A program made the translations under genes and the position numbers. Below, in pieces: positions 63,597 to 64,000 of a stretch of 64,000 bases of DNA; the first letter of the stretch is position 1; every line of letters begins with the position of its first letter. The notes below the pieces were generated by a model, which worked only from the letters and a program-made list of their open reading frames with translations, did no database searches and had not been told where the DNA came from. The stretch spans positions 1 through 64,000 of the forward strand of contig NZ_JACJRS010000020.1 of assembly GCF_014697375.1 (NCBI RefSeq), written 5' to 3'. Source of the stretch: Phormidium sp. FACHB-1136. GTDB taxonomy: Bacteria > Cyanobacteriota > Cyanobacteriia > Phormidesmidales > Phormidesmidaceae.

Positions 63597-64000
63597 TATC
63601 CCAAAACATGGCGAGTGACAAACACTGTCACAAAGCCCGCCACCATAAAGCTAATCACCGCCACCAACGACCGCACCGACAGCCGCCCCAACCCACAAAC
63701 GCCGTGACCACTGGTGCAGCCATTACCCATGCGGGTGCCAAAGCCCACCAAAAAGCCCGCAATTATCATGGTGATGGGCGTGAACCCGTAGGTTGGGGTG
63801 GGTTTGGGAGCCAGAACATATTCGTAGACCGCCCCACCGCCCAGCATCCCCGCGAGGAAAATCCAGCGCCAGCTTTCCGCACTGGCAAAGGTCATCACGC
63901 CGTTTACCATGCCGCTGATGCCCGCAATGCGCCCATTAAAGGCCAGCAGTACCGTGGCACTGAGGCCAATCAACCCGCCACCTAACAGGCCATACCACCA
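63596..64000 (-). CDS. YeeE/YedE-family transporter subunit, 5' end outside window
   Basis: The frame is open to the window edge, giving at least 134 residues, and continues beyond. Seen: LIGLSATVLLAFNGRIAGISG, GFLVGFGTRMGNGCTSGHGVCGLGRLSVRSLVAV, the GNGCTSGHG signature with conserved Cys. The partner of the previous gene; the two half-size proteins together correspond to a full YeeE. A start inside the window is unlikely because a helix is only partly included. Confidence 0.88.
   Translation of the reverse strand, partial: WWYGLLGGGLIGLSATVLLAFNGRIAGISGMVNGVMTFASAESWRWIFLAGMLGGGAVYEYVLAPKPTPTYGFTPITMIIAGFLVGFGTRMGNGCTSGHGVCGLGRLSVRSLVAVISFMVAGFVTVFVTRHVLG

Noticed and set aside
1-64000. HIP1 (GCGATCGC) octamers
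   Set aside because: These are very frequent in many cyanobacteria, but I did not notice copies here while reading; without a count I make no claim of depletion.

Overview
The window is a stretch of cyanobacterial chromosome, fairly GC-rich and densely coded. The diagnostic genes are petB-petD (cytochrome b6f), ndhL, a D1-processing-type carboxyl-terminal protease, the sufR/sufBCDS locus with ftrC (ferredoxin-thioredoxin reductase), a trnL(UAA) gene split by a group I intron, and an lpx/Omp85 envelope operon. Gene content and the many short G+C-rich dispersed palindromes suggest a filamentous Leptolyngbya/Nodosilinea-like lineage. That placement is inference; no marker here fixes the genus.

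Layout. 1-0.4 kb: the tail of an IS630-type transposase and a dispersed repeat. 0.4-2.5 kb: a hypothetical membrane protein and an ExbB-ExbD pair. 2.5-8.7 kb: a tight minus-strand envelope operon, Omp85/BamA-lpxC-fabZ-lpxA-lpxB. 8.7-13 kb: purC, an isolated GvpL/GvpF protein, a TerB-like protein and mutL. 13-17.6 kb: a cysteine-less rhodanese, a small 2Fe-2S ferredoxin, a DUF2470 protein, a cytosine-deaminase-like amidohydrolase, a 28-residue membrane peptide and malate dehydrogenase. 18-20.3 kb: a PD-(D/E)XK nuclease-like gene facing a HerA-type ATPase. 20.6-27 kb: ftrC-sufB-sufC-sufD-sufS on the minus strand, divergent from sufR, with two textbook SufR operators between. 27-29.7 kb: trpA, a DUF3007 protein, ndhL, intron-bearing trnL and dps.

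30-34 kb is the accessory region. An NB-ARC/TPR NLR-like protein carries an in-frame MITE-like insertion and a recently expanded TPR array. It is followed by a toxin-antitoxin pair and xisI, which lie between two identical 76-bp copies of the NLR gene's 3' end. 34-47.9 kb is mostly housekeeping: hemW, serA, prmA, a DUF39 protein, a TPR protein, a pseudouridine synthase, a large PP2C phosphatase, an ABC ATPase, argB and aroK. 47.9-51.7 kb is a second accessory patch: a decayed PIN toxin/antitoxin, a RAYT-type transposase that looks internally deleted, a NACHT-GUN4 STAND protein and a frameshifted coiled-coil gene.

51.7-55 kb holds ctpA divergent from petB-petD, across a 727-bp spacer loaded with nested repeats. 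55-64 kb holds an RsbW-like anti-sigma factor, a GT4 glycosyltransferase, a zinc-ribbon membrane protein, an exported protein, an RDD-pentapeptide-repeat protein, a WD40 protein, ilvE and two YeeE/YedE-type transporter halves, the last cut by the window end.

The most unusual material is the pair of STAND NTPases and the mobile debris around them: an in-frame MITE-like insertion in the NB-ARC gene, a TA/xisI cassette bracketed by a duplicated gene end, and a frameshifted gene upstream of NACHT-GUN4.
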